NCBI GenBank assembly: GCA_902728285.1
Contig: CACVBU010000749.1
Location: 113,798 to 177,797, forward strand
Direction: 5' to 3'
From: Clytia hemisphaerica
Lineage: Eukaryota > Cnidaria > Hydrozoa > Leptothecata > Clytiidae
Length of the DNA: 64,000 bases
The translations under genes and the position numbers were made by a program. This document shows positions 36,210 to 48,600 of the stretch, piece after piece (the first letter of the stretch is position 1; each line of letters starts with the position of its first letter). Under the pieces are notes generated by a model, which was not told where the DNA came from, ran no database searches, and saw nothing but the letters and a program-made list of their open reading frames with translations.

Positions 36210-37645
36210 TTCTGTACTTGCTAATACTTCAACACTGACCGCGGTCTATGCCTTCAGTTCCTCTACTACATACAAACAAACCTTTCTAACAATTTTGTTT
36301 TTGTTTTGTATCCAATTACTGTAATTGAAATACTTGAGTACCTTCAACATTCCCCAACATTCATAACATTCCAATCTGTCAAAAAAATGCACTCAATAAT
36401 TCAATAGTGTCGTTACCAATTCGATTTGTCTTTTCTAAGCTAGATGCTAGTGTAGTGACTTGAGATTGCTGTTTTGTTGCACGTTTCTCATCCAACTTGT
36501 AAAACCTCTAAACATCGAACAGTTGAGAAACAATGTTTTGAGCTCCGATCTTCATTTGCTTATCACCCGGAAATGAGAATTATCGCGCGCTCTTCATCGC
36601 CCAAAAGTATCGCTCAATAACTTTATAATAATGTTTTACACATTCCCTTTCCTCAGGCTCGACGACCGTCACAGCGCTTTAGCACTGAAAATTTCATTGA
36701 TATCGATACAAATCTATTTGTGAAATTGCGCAATTTGAGAAAAAGAAGATTTGATTGGGACTTGATTCCGCTCCCCCGCCAACTTCACTCCCGCCCATAA
36801 ACCCCCTTATATTTATATTGTAGTTCTTTTTGCCTTAGCTTTAAGCTTTTTGTTATGGGTTGAACAAAGAATATTTATACAGACGACTTAGTTTCTAAAA
36901 GCTGAAGTTTTTCTTTGGATCTATAGCTCTGTGTAGTGTAGATAAATATACCCGAATCGTATTTCCTTTTTATCCCAATAATCTATCAAAGATGAAAAGG
37001 ATAAAAAAGAAGCTTTATAGATATGTACTTTAGTTTTTATTATTATTTTTTTCTTCATATTTCCATCTGGCTTACAGCTGTGCTTTGAACCCCTAAACCA
37101 TCTGTAGGTTTCAGAAACCTCAAAAAACGGGGGTCTCTGTGTTTCTATTTAATTAAATGTTCACAAACGGCTTTCTACTGGTTTCAGGGATTTTAGAATG
37201 TCGGATCTGCTTTACTTTATTAATTAATGAGCCATTTCTTCGTGTTTTTATTCAATTTTCTTTGTGGTATAATAAAGTTATTGAGTCCGGTGCTTTTATG
37301 ATAGGCTGTCATGAAAGAGTTTTTTAAAAGACTTTATTCTCGAGGTTGGAAATATAGTTGGACCCCCTGAATATTCTCGCGTCAATTTTTATTAGAGCTA
37401 AACGTTGAAATGGAAGATTAAATTACTTTACTTTATTTTTGAACATTTTCTTGCAATATTGATTGGATTTAACAGAGGATTTTTACACCCCCTTCTCACA
37501 GACCAGGTAGGATTTTCCAGTTAGTGGGGATAAAAATAACGGACTAAAACTCGATGGGGATTGATGTTCCGATGCTTTTTATAGATGAGGATTTCAATTC
37601 TTTTGTTTTCAAGTCAGAAGATTCAGTGGGGCTGGGAAAAATAGT
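36210..37645. other. Non-coding stretch upstream of P450
   Basis: No gene is recognised. 37487-37560 is one end of an element of the ccccttctcacagac family (cttctcacagaccaggtagg, then agtggggataaaaat), whose full-length relative is at 61999-62580. The P450 promoter should lie just right of 36209, but no defined element was seen. Confidence 0.5.
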
Positions 37646-38511
37646 AAATACTTTATTGCATGAAAATTTCGCGGTTTCGTGGTCGAGACCGAAAAACCGC
37701 GAAATTAAAATGCCGCAAAAAACGAATTTTTCGGTCAACTGCAAAATTAAAATGCATAAGAAAATCCGGGTTATTCCCTTTTTATTCCGAAATAGATAAA
37801 AAGATCTTGCCGAAGGGCTAGCGTTCAATCTCTAATCTTTCTCAGGCAAGAAAAAGTGAAGCCTTAAAAAATGCGCCGCATTTTTGACGACAGATTGAAT
37901 CTAGCAATTCCTTTGCTTACGATTAATATTCTTTTCGAAATTTAGCGGTAAATTTTAGTTTCAATCTGTCATTTGTGTAAAAACCAGGCGAGCCGCTCAA
38001 GGCCGCGCAAATTTGGTAGGATTTGTTGGCTTCAAATCCTACCAGGGAGATTGACTTCTAGTCCTTCGGGCTTATACTTCATTGGGTCAACCCGTAAAAG
38101 AAAGTAGCGTCGCCGCTTATCTTGAAATGTCAGAGGAAGACCGGCAGCTCCATGGTTACCGACCCTGTGAATCAGATGAGGATACCGATGATGATGATGA
38201 TGACGATGATGAGGTTTTCGAACCTGAGAGAAACTATTTGGATGCACTTAACTGATTCAACTTGTTTTAAAGGAAAATATAGTTAAAAGGATAACTAAAA
38301 CATCGCCTTATTTCTTGTTTGTGATAAAGAATAGCTAAAATTTTTGGGAAAAATGCAATTTTTTCCTTTCAATTTTTCGGAACCGCGAAATTAAAATGCC
38401 GCGAAATACACTTTGTCTCCTGGACGCATTTCTTGAACCGCGAAATTAAAATGCTGGGAAATGCAATTTTCGGCAAAAAAAACCGCAAAATTTTCATGCA
38501 ATAAAGTATTT
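37646..38511. mobile_element. 866-bp element with CGCG-type ends
   Basis: aaatactttattgcatgaaa at 37646 is inverted at the right end (to 38511), with accgcgaaattaaaatgccg repeats inside both ends as in the TACCTTAAG group. Between the ends is about 550 bp unlike the other copies, including a short Asp-rich reading frame on plus (LEMSEEDRQLHGY ... then eight Asp ... FEPERNYLDALN, to about 38253). This looks like acquired cargo. Confidence 0.75.
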
Positions 38512-38660
38512 GGCTGTGAGGATTGGTTTATGTAATTATTTTCAGTGGGGACAAAAATTGGAGGACAGTTTTCCACCAGGGACGGTATTTTGGCCAAATT
38601 TTTCCTGTGGAAAGAGGTTCCAGTGGGTCTACGAGATGGGGGCGTTTTTTTTAGTCGAAG

Positions 38661-39795
38661 CATAGTACAGGGTGTCCCTAATAAAAGTATCGAGTTTGAA
38701 CATGCGATTGAGTAGAAAGTTTTAAGTGTGTATTCACAAAATTGTATTTTAAGCTCTCCCTCTTTTTTCTTTGTCATTACGTAACAATAAAAACATACTC
38801 TGCCTGTTTAAAAATACAACGAAATTACGATCATGAGAAAAACGTAACAATTAAAACATGTTTGTAAAGAATCGTATGTAAAACTATGAAAATAATAAAA
38901 ATGGAATGTATGGAACAATAAAAAAGTAAAACTAGGCAGCGGTAGAAATGCTTAAAAACATCAACCACAACCTTTTGTAACGAGCCTATGTGATGGAGAA
39001 CGTTCTTATATTTTAGCGATAACACACACAAACTTTTTTACTCAATCGCATGTTTAAACTCGATACTTTTATTAGGGACACCATGTATAAGAAAGCCGCG
39101 GCTGGAATGAGTACAGCTGAATTTCTGTTGTTCTATCTATGTCGTAAGAACGAATAGAACGAATTTTTTTATGGTTCAGTGACAATTTCCATTGTCAATT
39201 TAATTTGACTTTTAACAAACTCCCTCGTTAGACGTAATTTTGCTCATAAACGCAAATCTCTTGATAATCCACACATTCATAACATCAAAGTAAAAGAAAA
39301 GACACTTGGTTTAAAAGTACTAGAATGTCAGAATGTCAGTGCTTTAAGAACTTGAAGAAAATTGAGTGCCTCGAAATGCCTTCCTTATTATTCTGAAAAA
39401 TTGTTACTGGTATTAGTAAATAAATATTCAAGCTGCATTCTGTGAAAATTCCATTCGAAAAACAACAGTATTGAGGTGACAGCAAGCATTCAAAGTTTAA
39501 CATTTGAAAATTAGTTCTTTTAATAAAATTTGTGTTATTTGGTCCTGAATTCATAAAAATTTATTTGGAATTTATAAAGATACATTTCAAATAAGGTAAT
39601 AAGAGAGGACAGTGAGAAAAATTTGAGACTTGAAAAGTAATTGTTCTTCAATTGAATATTATGAACACTTTTAAGGTTAAGGATTTTGTTAGCTTCGACT
39701 TAGTTCTTATAAACCACGGGGACACAGATAGAACATCCATTAACGACAAAAACAATAGCGTCATCATTCCAGCCGCGGCTTTCTTATACTATGGT
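38661..39795. repeat. Older inverted repeat split by a mariner MITE
   Basis: The 30-bp arm catagtataagaaagccgcg plus gctggaatga at 39766-39795 (minus) is present on the left as catagta (38661-38667), the MITE, then tataagaaagccgcggctgg (39086 on). Removing the MITE and one TA restores an identical arm. The DNA between the arms (39111-39765) has no recognised gene. Confidence 0.85.
38668..39085. mobile_element. Tc1/mariner-type MITE with TA target
   Basis: 418 bp. Ends cagggtgtccctaataaaag and the inverse ending gggacaccatg; inverted repeats of about 57 bp. Flanked by TA at 38666-38667 and 39086-39087. The CAGGGTGTCCC terminus and TA duplication are typical of Tc1/mariner elements. No transposase. 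Confidence 0.9.
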
Positions 39796-41574
39796 CGAAG
39801 CCTGGACTATAATTATTACTTTGGAATACATAGGAATGTCGCCTCGGACGAGAACATTCTTCTTGAGTTTATCCTCTTAGCTGAAAGTCGTCAATATTTA
39901 TTTTTGTGAGCTAGCCGTTGGTGATTTAATTTTGTAGTTTGAAGTAATTTTACGCATACGGTTGACAGTAGTGTTGTGGCGTGGTATTGGAGAATACTCC
40001 TTAGGTTGGTCGCGCTCTTTTTTCTTATCTGTTCTTTCGTTCCACAAACTGTTCTTTTAACAAAATCTTTACTTATTCAAATAACCACGAATGTCATGGC
40101 ACCACGCTTCTGGAATTTAACTTAAGCCCAATCTTATTCCATCACTTTTATAAAGCTTTAAACGCAAAAAGTTCATAGGGTATAATTCGACGCAATCGGA
40201 AGCTTGAGGACCTTGAGAGCTGTCTAATGGCGGATCGGCGGCCGCCCATGCTAAGGCTCTAAAGGAACGGGCCAATTTCACATCGGAGAAAAATGACTGT
40301 TTTTCACCGAGTGGCGAGGCAGCTGCGACAGGGCTGTGTGAAATTGATGGTTGGTGGAGGAGGAGTGGAATCATACCTTTTTCGGAGTGGCGGAATTTGA
40401 CAAAAATTTGGACGGAATTTTGGATTTTCTATATCGGATACGGAAAATTGGTTTGCTTCAATCCGGAAAAACAGAATTAGGCAAAAAATCAGAATTCGGA
40501 AAAAATATTCTGAATTTCCTGAATTTTTGACGGAAATCAGGAATTTTAAAGGAATTTCCGGTGGTGGAATTTTTGTGCTCTTTTAGATAGTTTGACGGTA
40601 TTTAAAGAAAGAATTGACTGTATGGCGGAATCAGATACCCCCTGAAACCCCCTTCATTAAATTGGTATCTCGGTTGTTTTATACGGCGTGCTTTCATACG
40701 TATGCGAATCGTAAGTGCGAAAATAGAACATAAATGGACCTCTTTTATCAACTGTTTGACCAGAGAGGAGGCTTTAAAACAGCTGGTTATTCTATCGATA
40801 TATAGAGAATCGAAAAAGTAAACGAAGAAAAATCACTAGGGGAAAAGAAAAGGGGGTTATAAATGAGTGCAAATACGAAATATTAAAAAGGGATAGGAAT
40901 TTTAAGCAAAGAGGATCTTTTACAATTCTGTCAGTATTCTCAACTTTTTCTTCTTCTTTATTTTCTTTGGAATAAAATACACATGTTGTTCAAATGGATG
41001 TATTTTGTTTCACAAAGAGTTGAGTTAGACCAGCTTTTCTTCTCATATTTTTAGGGGACCGATAAAGAATAAAAAGAAAGAAAAAAGTAAAAAAAAAAAA
41101 TAATTTCAGTCAGAATTATGAAAGATTTCTTTTCCCTCTCATTATTATCAAGATTTCATTCCCTATCCCTCATTTCTAGTGATATCATCACCAAAACAAG
41201 ATGTGGCAAGATTAAGAAAAATACAGGTGGTCTATTTTGAACCAGAAGGAGTTGAACCTCTCATTTCTGGTGATGAATTCGTTTCACCCCTGTCTCGTTG
41301 GAATCTCGTGGAAATCTTTTTAGTCAATGACATTGCAAAGAAGGAACTGAGTAACAATGCGGATTGAAAAACCTCTTTTTGAGAGGGTTTCAGTTCACGA
41401 TCACGTGACGAATGCAAAAAAATTGCTTTATTTGACATGGGGGTCGATCGGGCGGGGCTCCTCTAAAACAAAAACCTACTCTAGAGGTTAACAGGTTGAT
41501 TTTTACATTTACTTGTATGTATTGCGGATTGTAAACTATACGAGATAAGGTGTCTATATCAATATTTGCATCTC
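39796..41574. other. No recognisable gene
   Basis: AT-rich DNA with short ORFs only (85 aa at 39652-39909, 85 aa on minus at 40117-40374, 62 aa at 41179-41367), none with a known motif or a clear splice context. 40380-40570 is rich in diverged ggaattt and cggaa words. A poly-A run is at 41089-41101. Confidence 0.5.
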
Positions 41575-41733
41575 TACTGGCGGCGTGATCTAGTGGTAGT
41601 CTGCTGGAGGGATAGGAGCCTTATGACATGTTTGTGCTACCTGTTCATAGTTTGTTGGACCTACCCCGGTGGGGTGGAGGTCCTATAAATTAACCTTTGT
41701 CCGTTCGTTCGTTCGTTCGTTCGTCCGTTCGTT
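41575..41733 (+). mobile_element. tRNA-like SINE with GTTC tail
   Basis: ggcggcgtgatctagtggta then gtctgctgg resembles the 5' part and A box of a tRNA (Gly-like cagtggtag). A weaker B-box-like ggagcc follows, then an unrelated body and a tail of gttc repeats (41702-41733). Length about 160 bp. The B box is not a clean match, so the RNA polymerase III assignment is tentative. Confidence 0.5.
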
Positions 41734-41958
41734 ATTAGCTTTCCTCGTGATTGGCTCATTAGATTTTTCTTACTTTTGAAGAATGTGTTTGTCTTAGAGA
41801 TGACATTTTGGTTACTTCGCGTGTTTTTATAGGAAAACTGCCCAAATTTATTTATAAGCACATTATCAATTACTTAGGTATTAGCTTTTCTCGAGATTGG
41901 CTCTTTGATTGGGGGCAAATTTGGGGGCAAATTTGGGCCAAAAAACGACTAAAAAACG

Positions 41959-42345
41959 CGAGGGGTAAATCACTTGAAAAAAGGTGTACGATACTTTCTG
42001 ACTTTTTGAATCTTCATTTGACTTTTTGACTTTTTTTTGACTTTTTGACTTTTTTTTGACTTTTTTCAAACTTCCATTTTGACTTTTTCTCGACAAAAAC
42101 GCCCATCGCCTTCGGGCGCCTAAGATTTTCCGCCCAAATCTGTCCAAAAACATCAACCGCCCATAAATTTTGCTCCACCCATCCGCCCATTTAAGAAACT
42201 TTTTGACTTTTACAAGACTTTTTATTGACTTTTATTTGACTTTTTGACTTTTTTTTTACTTTTTTGACTTTTTTTTGACTTTTTCACTTTTTTTTTTTAC
42301 TTTTTGTAGAGGTGTACGATAATTTTTCGAGTGATTTACCCCTCG
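41959..42345. mobile_element. MITE with cgaggggtaaatcact ends
   Basis: cgaggggtaaatcacttgaa (41959) and its inverse (…cgagtgatttacccctcg, ending 42345), each followed inward by ggtgtacgata, enclose many copies of tttttgac. The tttttgac tracts (41995-42060 and 42185-42300) form a loose 8-10-bp minisatellite. Confidence 0.75.
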
Positions 42346-42874
42346 AAAAAACGGGTTTTTTGGACTTTGTGAACAATTGGATCATTAACTTTTTCTGATT
42401 TTTTGCATGAAGGGGCCCATGAAAGTAGGGTACCATCATAGGTAAAAGATGGCTCAACAGATTTTTTCAAAGAAGCTTTGTTGGCTCAGAAAACGCATGT
42501 TTATCTATAAGAATCACTATTAATAAGCATACATCAATGTTCTTAGCCAAATTACTCAATTTTTTTATGAGATATAGATGTTTTTTTTTGCTCACGAAGT
42601 CTTGATTAGTCAAACTTTCATCTCCAAAATATGATAAAATAAATGTTATTGGTTTTATGATACAGGATAGAATTGATTAATATAGTTATACTCCAGAATA
42701 TATGTTATATTAAAATAATCCATCAAAGGCCAACAAATAATTGGACAATGTGCGTTTCCATGAGGGTTTGTCTGTGTTTGCTTATTCTTTGCCTTGATTT
42801 CTATATGAAAATCAGTTCTCGTAATATATTATCACACCAGATAAAATCGTTTGCTGCAAATTTATATCCGATAT

Positions 42875-45800
42875 TTAATACTCAACCTGATATGCTTTAT
42901 TACTGACCCCAGTGTTCATCGCCATATTTTTTGTTAAAACGGCGCTTCTTCGATAGAAGACAAAAGCTACGGCACCGAGGATGATGAGTGTCATAATCAC
43001 AATCAATGTGACCAAAAGAATATTTGTTTTGTTTTGAAAGAAACCGTTTCCCGTTGATTTTTCGTTGGAACGGTTGGTTGTGGTCTTTGTAGCATCTAAA
43101 CACAAAGAAAGATCAAACTAAATAAGAACACACGCGACCTCGATGGCAAAAATATTAAGAACGCAAGTTAAGAACATTTCAAGGCTTCACGGACTCTAAA
43201 ATTCCAAACCACCAAAAACACCAAATTTATTAGGAAATCGCACAAAAATACTCACAAAATGGTTAAAATGAGAACATTTTAAGGCTTAAAACTCATAAAG
43301 TTAAGAACATCTGGATATAATTTAGTGTTTGAAGTTATGGAAGGATTGCACTTAATTATGTTAAACGCTTTTGGGAAGTACAACCTTTTTTAGTTTTAAT
43401 TTTGATGAAAGTTCTATACCTTGGCTGTTGGTTGGAAGCACAACAATCAATCCAGTTCGAATGTCATAATCTTTGGTCAAATCACCAAAAAGTCTTGTCT
43501 GATCTTCTGATCTCCTTCTTCTTCTTTGATTATCGACACAACCGAATCGACATTTTGGATCTGTGCTGTTTTTCATGCATACGTGAGCTGTGCAATGAAT
43601 GTAGACCATACCGTTCGTGTTTTTGAATCTAAACGTATTCAAAGAGAATCGGAATTTGTTGCCATTGCCAGCTGGTGTTTCTTCTTGGAAATCGTGACCA
43701 GGTGTTGGACATCTAAGAAATTGAGAAGAGTTGATAAGTTTTAAATCAATTACACCTTTTTGTTTTTTTTAAGAAACACACTTTTAAGAAACATGTGGCT
43801 CAGAATCATAATCAAAACAAATGTTTTTTTTCTTTGCATGAAAACCAGACTGATTATGTCAAAAGGTTTAGAAACATGTAAGAAACATCTAAGGCTCAAA
43901 AGGCCGATTTCTTAAGAATCATTGAGGCTGCTTGGTAAAACTATTTTCTTAAAAAAAAAACAAAAAAAAACGTGTATGATGTATGTGATCGAGAAGTAGA
44001 TATGATGGTGGCTAAATCATCTAAGACATTGTAATGTTCAGACGTTGATGTTCCACATCGTTTCGAAATGAAACGTTCTGAAAGCCTGCGTGCACACCAA
44101 AAATTTGAAACGTCAAAAAAGGAGACTTTAAAGGCCGGTCTCCACTTTGCGCGACATGAGCGAATACTTTTTGACGTTTTTGTAAGGTCGTTGGTCGCGG
44201 TTGAAAAATGAAGCAATTCCATTGGTTGAAATTGACGTAACGGAAAAAGTGGAGCGAAAGTGGAGACCGGCCTTAAAAAGAAAAAGGTATCGAATCAGTT
44301 ACGTTCCACTTTATTCATCGGAACGAAACTGCACCAAAACATTTCGCAACGAACATGAACATTTCTTTGCCGTAACCAAATCTCAAGTGATGAGAAACTT
44401 TAACGTATGAACATGGGTCATTAGCTGAAACAAAGGGTTCCCGATTGTAATCTCTACTCCTTACCCCTTTCTGTCCATGGAAATCGCGCCGAACTGGCGC
44501 TGGATCCCGTTTAAAGAATTTCACGTTTATCATTTCGTAGTACACTCTTGGCGCATTCTCTGTTTAGTAAAAAAATTGCCGTACGGAAACCTCTGCGTAA
44601 AAAGTATGATTTAGAAATAGCAACAGTTCTCTCGTCGTCGGCCCTCTGTCACCCGCTGCATTTTATCGTAGCGGTCGGTTTGAAAAATCTCAAATCAGAA
44701 AAAGACAATGACAACAGACCCTCTACCGCAATGAATTTTGAAATTAGCCGTAGATATCAGGTCTGTGTGCAGACTTTAGACTACTAGGCTGCTCTCAAAA
44801 CAAAAATGAAGCATGCATTTTTAGAATTGAACTATTAAAATCGTAATAGCAAATTGAAGTTGGAGGGAGGGTTAGCAGCTTACACCTAATCATTTCGAGT
44901 CACTTGACAGTTTATTTGAGAGGGATTCTTCAAATCAAAAGTTCATAATCATCATATTTGTGGAATTTCTTTGTATTTAAAGCCTGGGGACAAGAGAACT
45001 TTTTTTCGCGTTGGTGCAATGCAACTTTCTCTATCCCACCAACACAAGAAAAAAAGTGTGTGTCTCATGGTTTCTTTTTTTGTTTCATGGGACAAAAAGT
45101 GAGGGGACAAAAGTCAGATTTCACTTTTATTGGTAGAAAGAAAAATGGGGTGGAGACACGAGAAAGCGTTTTAGGTTGGTCGGATGGAGCATCTGCATTG
45201 CACCAACGCGAAAAAACTTCTTTTGTCCCCAAACCTCTACTGTTTCATTAAATACCTGTCTGTGACGATGTCTTCTTTGAGAGCATTATCTCGATTTGAG
45301 TCAGGCGTTGCGTGACAATTTTGAGGTATGATAAAAAGACTGGAACTAGTTACCAGTTCGATTTCCAAATTGAATCGGTCAGTAATATCGATAACAGCAG
45401 GATAGCTGAACATTTTGTTGAAATCTTCTGATTTGTAGAGATTCATCGACACGGTGAAATCGTCAGTCGAACCTGAAAGATATCCCGAAAATTTACATCC
45501 CTGCTGGACTTATTAGGTGCAAGATAGGAGCTAGTAGGCTACATGCATCTGATATATGGAATATATACGAGAGATCTTTATATTTTATTAAATTTGATTT
45601 AAAAATTTTAATGGCTAGAGGTCAATACAATCAATTAGATTTCTGAGCCTTTTTAGGAAAATTGAAACAGGTTACCCCAGATTTTGAACTTTCGGACGGG
45701 AATACACGTTCTTATTGGCAGATTCATGTAAAAAAAGTCACGAAAAAAAGTCGAGTAAAGGTTAATATAAGTCAGTCTTCTTACTTGTTTTTGCAACCAC

Positions 45801-47348
45801 CGAATCAGGCATTGTAACATTGAGCCCATCTTCTTGCGAAACATTAACTAGCTTCTGAACTCTGCACTCTGCAATACTAACATAGCTACTAGCTGTCTCG
45901 AGATGAGGTTTTTCAGTAATATGTGTTGCATTTTTGCTGATAGAAACCTAAAAGCAAAAGTTTTTGGAAAATTTATTTTTTAAAAGTCGTTCAAGTTTTA
46001 AGTGTCCCAAAAAAAATCCCCGCGAAAGTTTATCCCATTAAAGTATATGATTAGGTACCTTATTTCGAAAAACGATGTTTTCCCCATCATCCACAGCTTT
46101 AGTGCCACAAGACGAATAACCAGCCACCATAATCACATGTGTTTTATTGGATTTTTCACTTGGTCCACAAGTAAAATCATTCCATGAAATATTGTATTGA
46201 GAAATATCGCCTTCTAGGTTCGGGATTTCACTTTTGGGAATAACAATGGTCATCTTTTCGTCATCACATCTCACTGAGACAGTGCTGTTAAGTTCTAAAT
46301 AGATAAAAATCCTGTTTCAATCCAACATATCTTATATGATATGGTATCTTATTTATCAGCTTAGCGGAATATTAGATGAGGCTAGGATTTGAGCTGGGTC
46401 CTAGGCTTTTGCTCATCCTATAGTGAAAAAAAAGAGTTTCTTATAGAAAAAGTTTTTTTATATAAGAAGTCTTTTATATAAGATATGTGCCAGCTGGGTA
46501 AAGATCTAGCAACACTTTTTTTTGAAAAAGTGCAATGTACCCCAATGTAGACCCGTTGGACGTTAGGCAAATTTTTAACGCTTCAATAGTTTCTTCTTCA
46601 ATGATATCTCGTCGATCATAGGCGGAGCTTAGTGTAGGGTTTACAAAGGTGTTTGAGATGTTTATTTCGGTCCTAGTATCGCGAAGTAACAGTGCTCCTT
46701 CTGGACGATTAGATAATCAAAAGTACCTGATGAAGAAATTGTAGGAGGGACGGCTGTTGTTGTTGTGGTGGTTGTTGTTGTGGTGGTTGTGAAACATTTC
46801 GGATTTGCACAACTTATAGGACATTTAGTTTGACCCGATGTGGATCTACATTGCATGGGAGATAAAACCGAACAATTAGGAAGCTTGTCTGTGCATGCTA
46901 AAAAAAGAATTAGAATTTCAAATTTTAAGAATATACTACTTGTTTCTATTTATTGTTCGTGTAGCAATAGAAATACTGTATCCATCTACTACAGGCTCTT
47001 AAGTCCAGGCTGGCCAATACCTCCACCAGCATAACATTTTCATTAATTAGTTCAATATCGCGGGGGGGTGTACTAGGTTTGCGAAGTGAGATGCACGTTC
47101 GAGCATGCAAAAAATCAAAAATTGTACCTTTTGATTTAATTGTCATTTTCGAGACCCTTTGAGAGTGTTTTAGTCACAAGTACCCCCGCCCCTGGGTTAA
47201 CTACGCATTCAAATTTTTGCCATATCTGAACCTAGATATAATGCTTATATAAATGTAGAAAAAGTTACTTACATAATTCCTGCGCAGCTGTAAACTGGAA
47301 GAGTTGACAAAGGAGCATAAATAAGCCTAGACATTGATATACCGTCAT
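42875..47348 (-). CDS. ShKT-ZP domain membrane protein
   Basis: Predicted type I surface or extracellular-matrix protein; ZP domains polymerise into filaments and matrices. Exons (minus) 47348-47273, 46897-46727, 46294-46059, 45947-45785, 45472-45256, 43712-43420, 43095-42875 join in phase to 458 aa. Signal peptide 1-23 (CLGLFMLLCQLFQF). Residues 27-60 hold six Cys in ShKT spacing (C27, 34, 42, 51, 55, 60). A Thr run (62-73) makes a mucin-like linker. ZP-N follows from about 83 (VRCDDEKMTIVIPKSEIP; SSCGT), then the ZP-C half (MNLYKSEDF; IIPQNCHATP; MVYIHCTAHVCMKNS). RRRRR at 351-355 is a probable furin-type cleavage site, ahead of a single membrane helix (411-432) and a short tail. The ShKT domain alone does not make it a toxin: such domains are common in non-venom proteins. 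Introns carry several MITEs. Confidence 0.93.
44127..44276. mobile_element. 150-bp MITE in ZP-gene intron 5
   Basis: tttaaaggccggtctccact then ttgcg at the left; the inverse (cgaaagtggagaccggcctt then aa) at the right. TTAA-like sequence at the ends. No ORF. Confidence 0.8.
44986..45230. mobile_element. 245-bp MITE in ZP-gene intron 5
   Basis: ggggacaagagaactttttt with tcgcgttggtgcaatgca at the left is matched in inverse at the right end (tgcattgcaccaacgcgaaa ... tttgtcccc). Its right edge is 25 bp from the exon 5 donor at 45255. Confidence 0.85.
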
Positions 47349-47453
47349 CTTTTTCAGATTTATTTTAATCAATTTTCAAATATACACTTTTTAAAATAGA
47401 AAAAATTTTGTTATAATTTATAAAAACAGTGAGCTCAATATTGTTCTAAACCT

Positions 47454-47551
47454 CCCAGCTGGCACACAACGTTGTTTTAATGTTCCAATAACGTTATTTG
47501 GACGTTATGAATGCCAAATGGACGTTGTTTTGACGTTGTGTGCCGGCTGGG
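47454..47551. mobile_element. 98-bp MITE, cccagctggcac ends
   Basis: cccagctggcacacaacgtt at the left, the inverse ending gtgtgccggctggg at the right, with repeated aacgtt/ggacgtt in between. Related solo ends occur near 46490 (gtgccagctggg) and 52745 (ggtaccagctggga). It lies about 105 bp upstream of the ZP gene start codon. Confidence 0.8.
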
Positions 47552-47598
47552 CTAATAAGAAAAGATGCAGGTTTCTTTTTAATGGCAACATCCAGAAT

Positions 47599-47859
47599 TA
47601 CCTTAAGTGGATTAAGTTTGGCGGGGGTTTAACTTGGCGAATGATTAAATTTTGGCGGAAATTTGATTTGGTGAATGGGAAGATTTTAGTCTCTGGTAAA
47701 CTGAAAAATACGTGGTATTTTACTAAGAAATGCATATTCTCCATAGAATCTTTAAAAGATTTCGTTAAATTTTGGCAGGGATTCAATTTGGTGATTTTTG
47801 ACAAAATTTGCCAAATTCGCCAAATTTAATCCCCACCAAAATTTATCCACTTAAAGGTA
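47599..47859. mobile_element. MITE, TACCTTAAG family (GGCG type)
   Basis: taccttaagtggattaagtt then tggcg at the left and ccaccaaaatttatccactt then aaaggta at the right. Internal tttggcgg and gccaaattcgcc words match the copy at 31380. Confidence 0.8.
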
Positions 47860-48071
47860 TTGGACTTTTCCAGGAGGTCCATATGTGGAGGAATTCCATG
47901 GTCCTAGTCCTAGTCCTAGCTTTTTGAATCTTACTAAAATTCAAAATTCTAGAGGGGTTAAAGGGGTTAAAATTGCCTGCATTCCAGGGGGTTAAAGCAT
48001 TTCCAGTCACAGAGTAATGGACCTCCTCAACAGGGGGTATACGTTTTTTTTCTGGAAAAGCCCAATACCTT
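47854..48071. mobile_element. MITE, aaggtattggacttttccag ends
   Basis: aaggtattggacttttccag at 47854 and the inverse ctggaaaagcccaatacctt ending at 48071. It shares six bases with the right end of the preceding MITE, so the two are nested or share a target. Confidence 0.75.
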
Positions 48072-48137
48072 CATCATTAGTATTGATAAGGCAATTTTAT
48101 AAAATAACTTCTACGATATGAAACTTTCTGTATGTAT

Positions 48138-48600
48138 GAAGCTTTCGACACGGTCGACCATGAAATACTACTCTCTAAACTTTAACATTATGGTGTGAGG
48201 GGCTTAACTAATCAATGGTTTCGATCATCATATCTTACAGACCGACAACAATACGCCTCTGTTTCTGGCGTGAACTCTTTTAAACGCCCTGTTAATCACG
48301 GTGCTCCTCATAGATCTGTCCTTGGATCTATTCTCTTTCTCATCTATATCAATGATATTCATTATGTTCTTCAAAATAGTCAAGCAAATCTTTTTACTGA
48401 TGATACCTGTCTCCTCTCCTCTGATTCTGACCTTCAGTCTCTAGAGACCAAAGTCAATTCTGACCTTGCACGACTCTCCTCTTGGCTCCAAGCAAATAAA
48501 ATCTCACTCAATGTATTGATAACAGAAGTGCTGCTGTTCCGTAGCAGCCCGTTCCCTATTCAATTAAGTTAAAGCTCGATGACTTCGAACTTATAAACTC
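48138..48600 (+). pseudogene. LINE reverse transcriptase fragment
   Basis: Reads AFDTVDHEILLSKL-stop-HYGVRGLTNQWF, YLTDRQQYASVSGVNS, LIYINDIH, then LFTDDTCLLSSD, the RT palm motifs A to C (YADD replaced by FTDD). Only the middle of RT remains; one in-frame stop is near 48184, and the frame is lost after 48572. Confidence 0.88.

Noticed and set aside
39652-39909. 85-aa ORF
   Set aside because: It contains the right arm of the older inverted repeat and shows no domain.
46727-46897. ShK-like Cys pattern as a venom toxin gene
   Set aside because: The module is part of a ZP transmembrane protein, and ShKT domains are common outside venoms.
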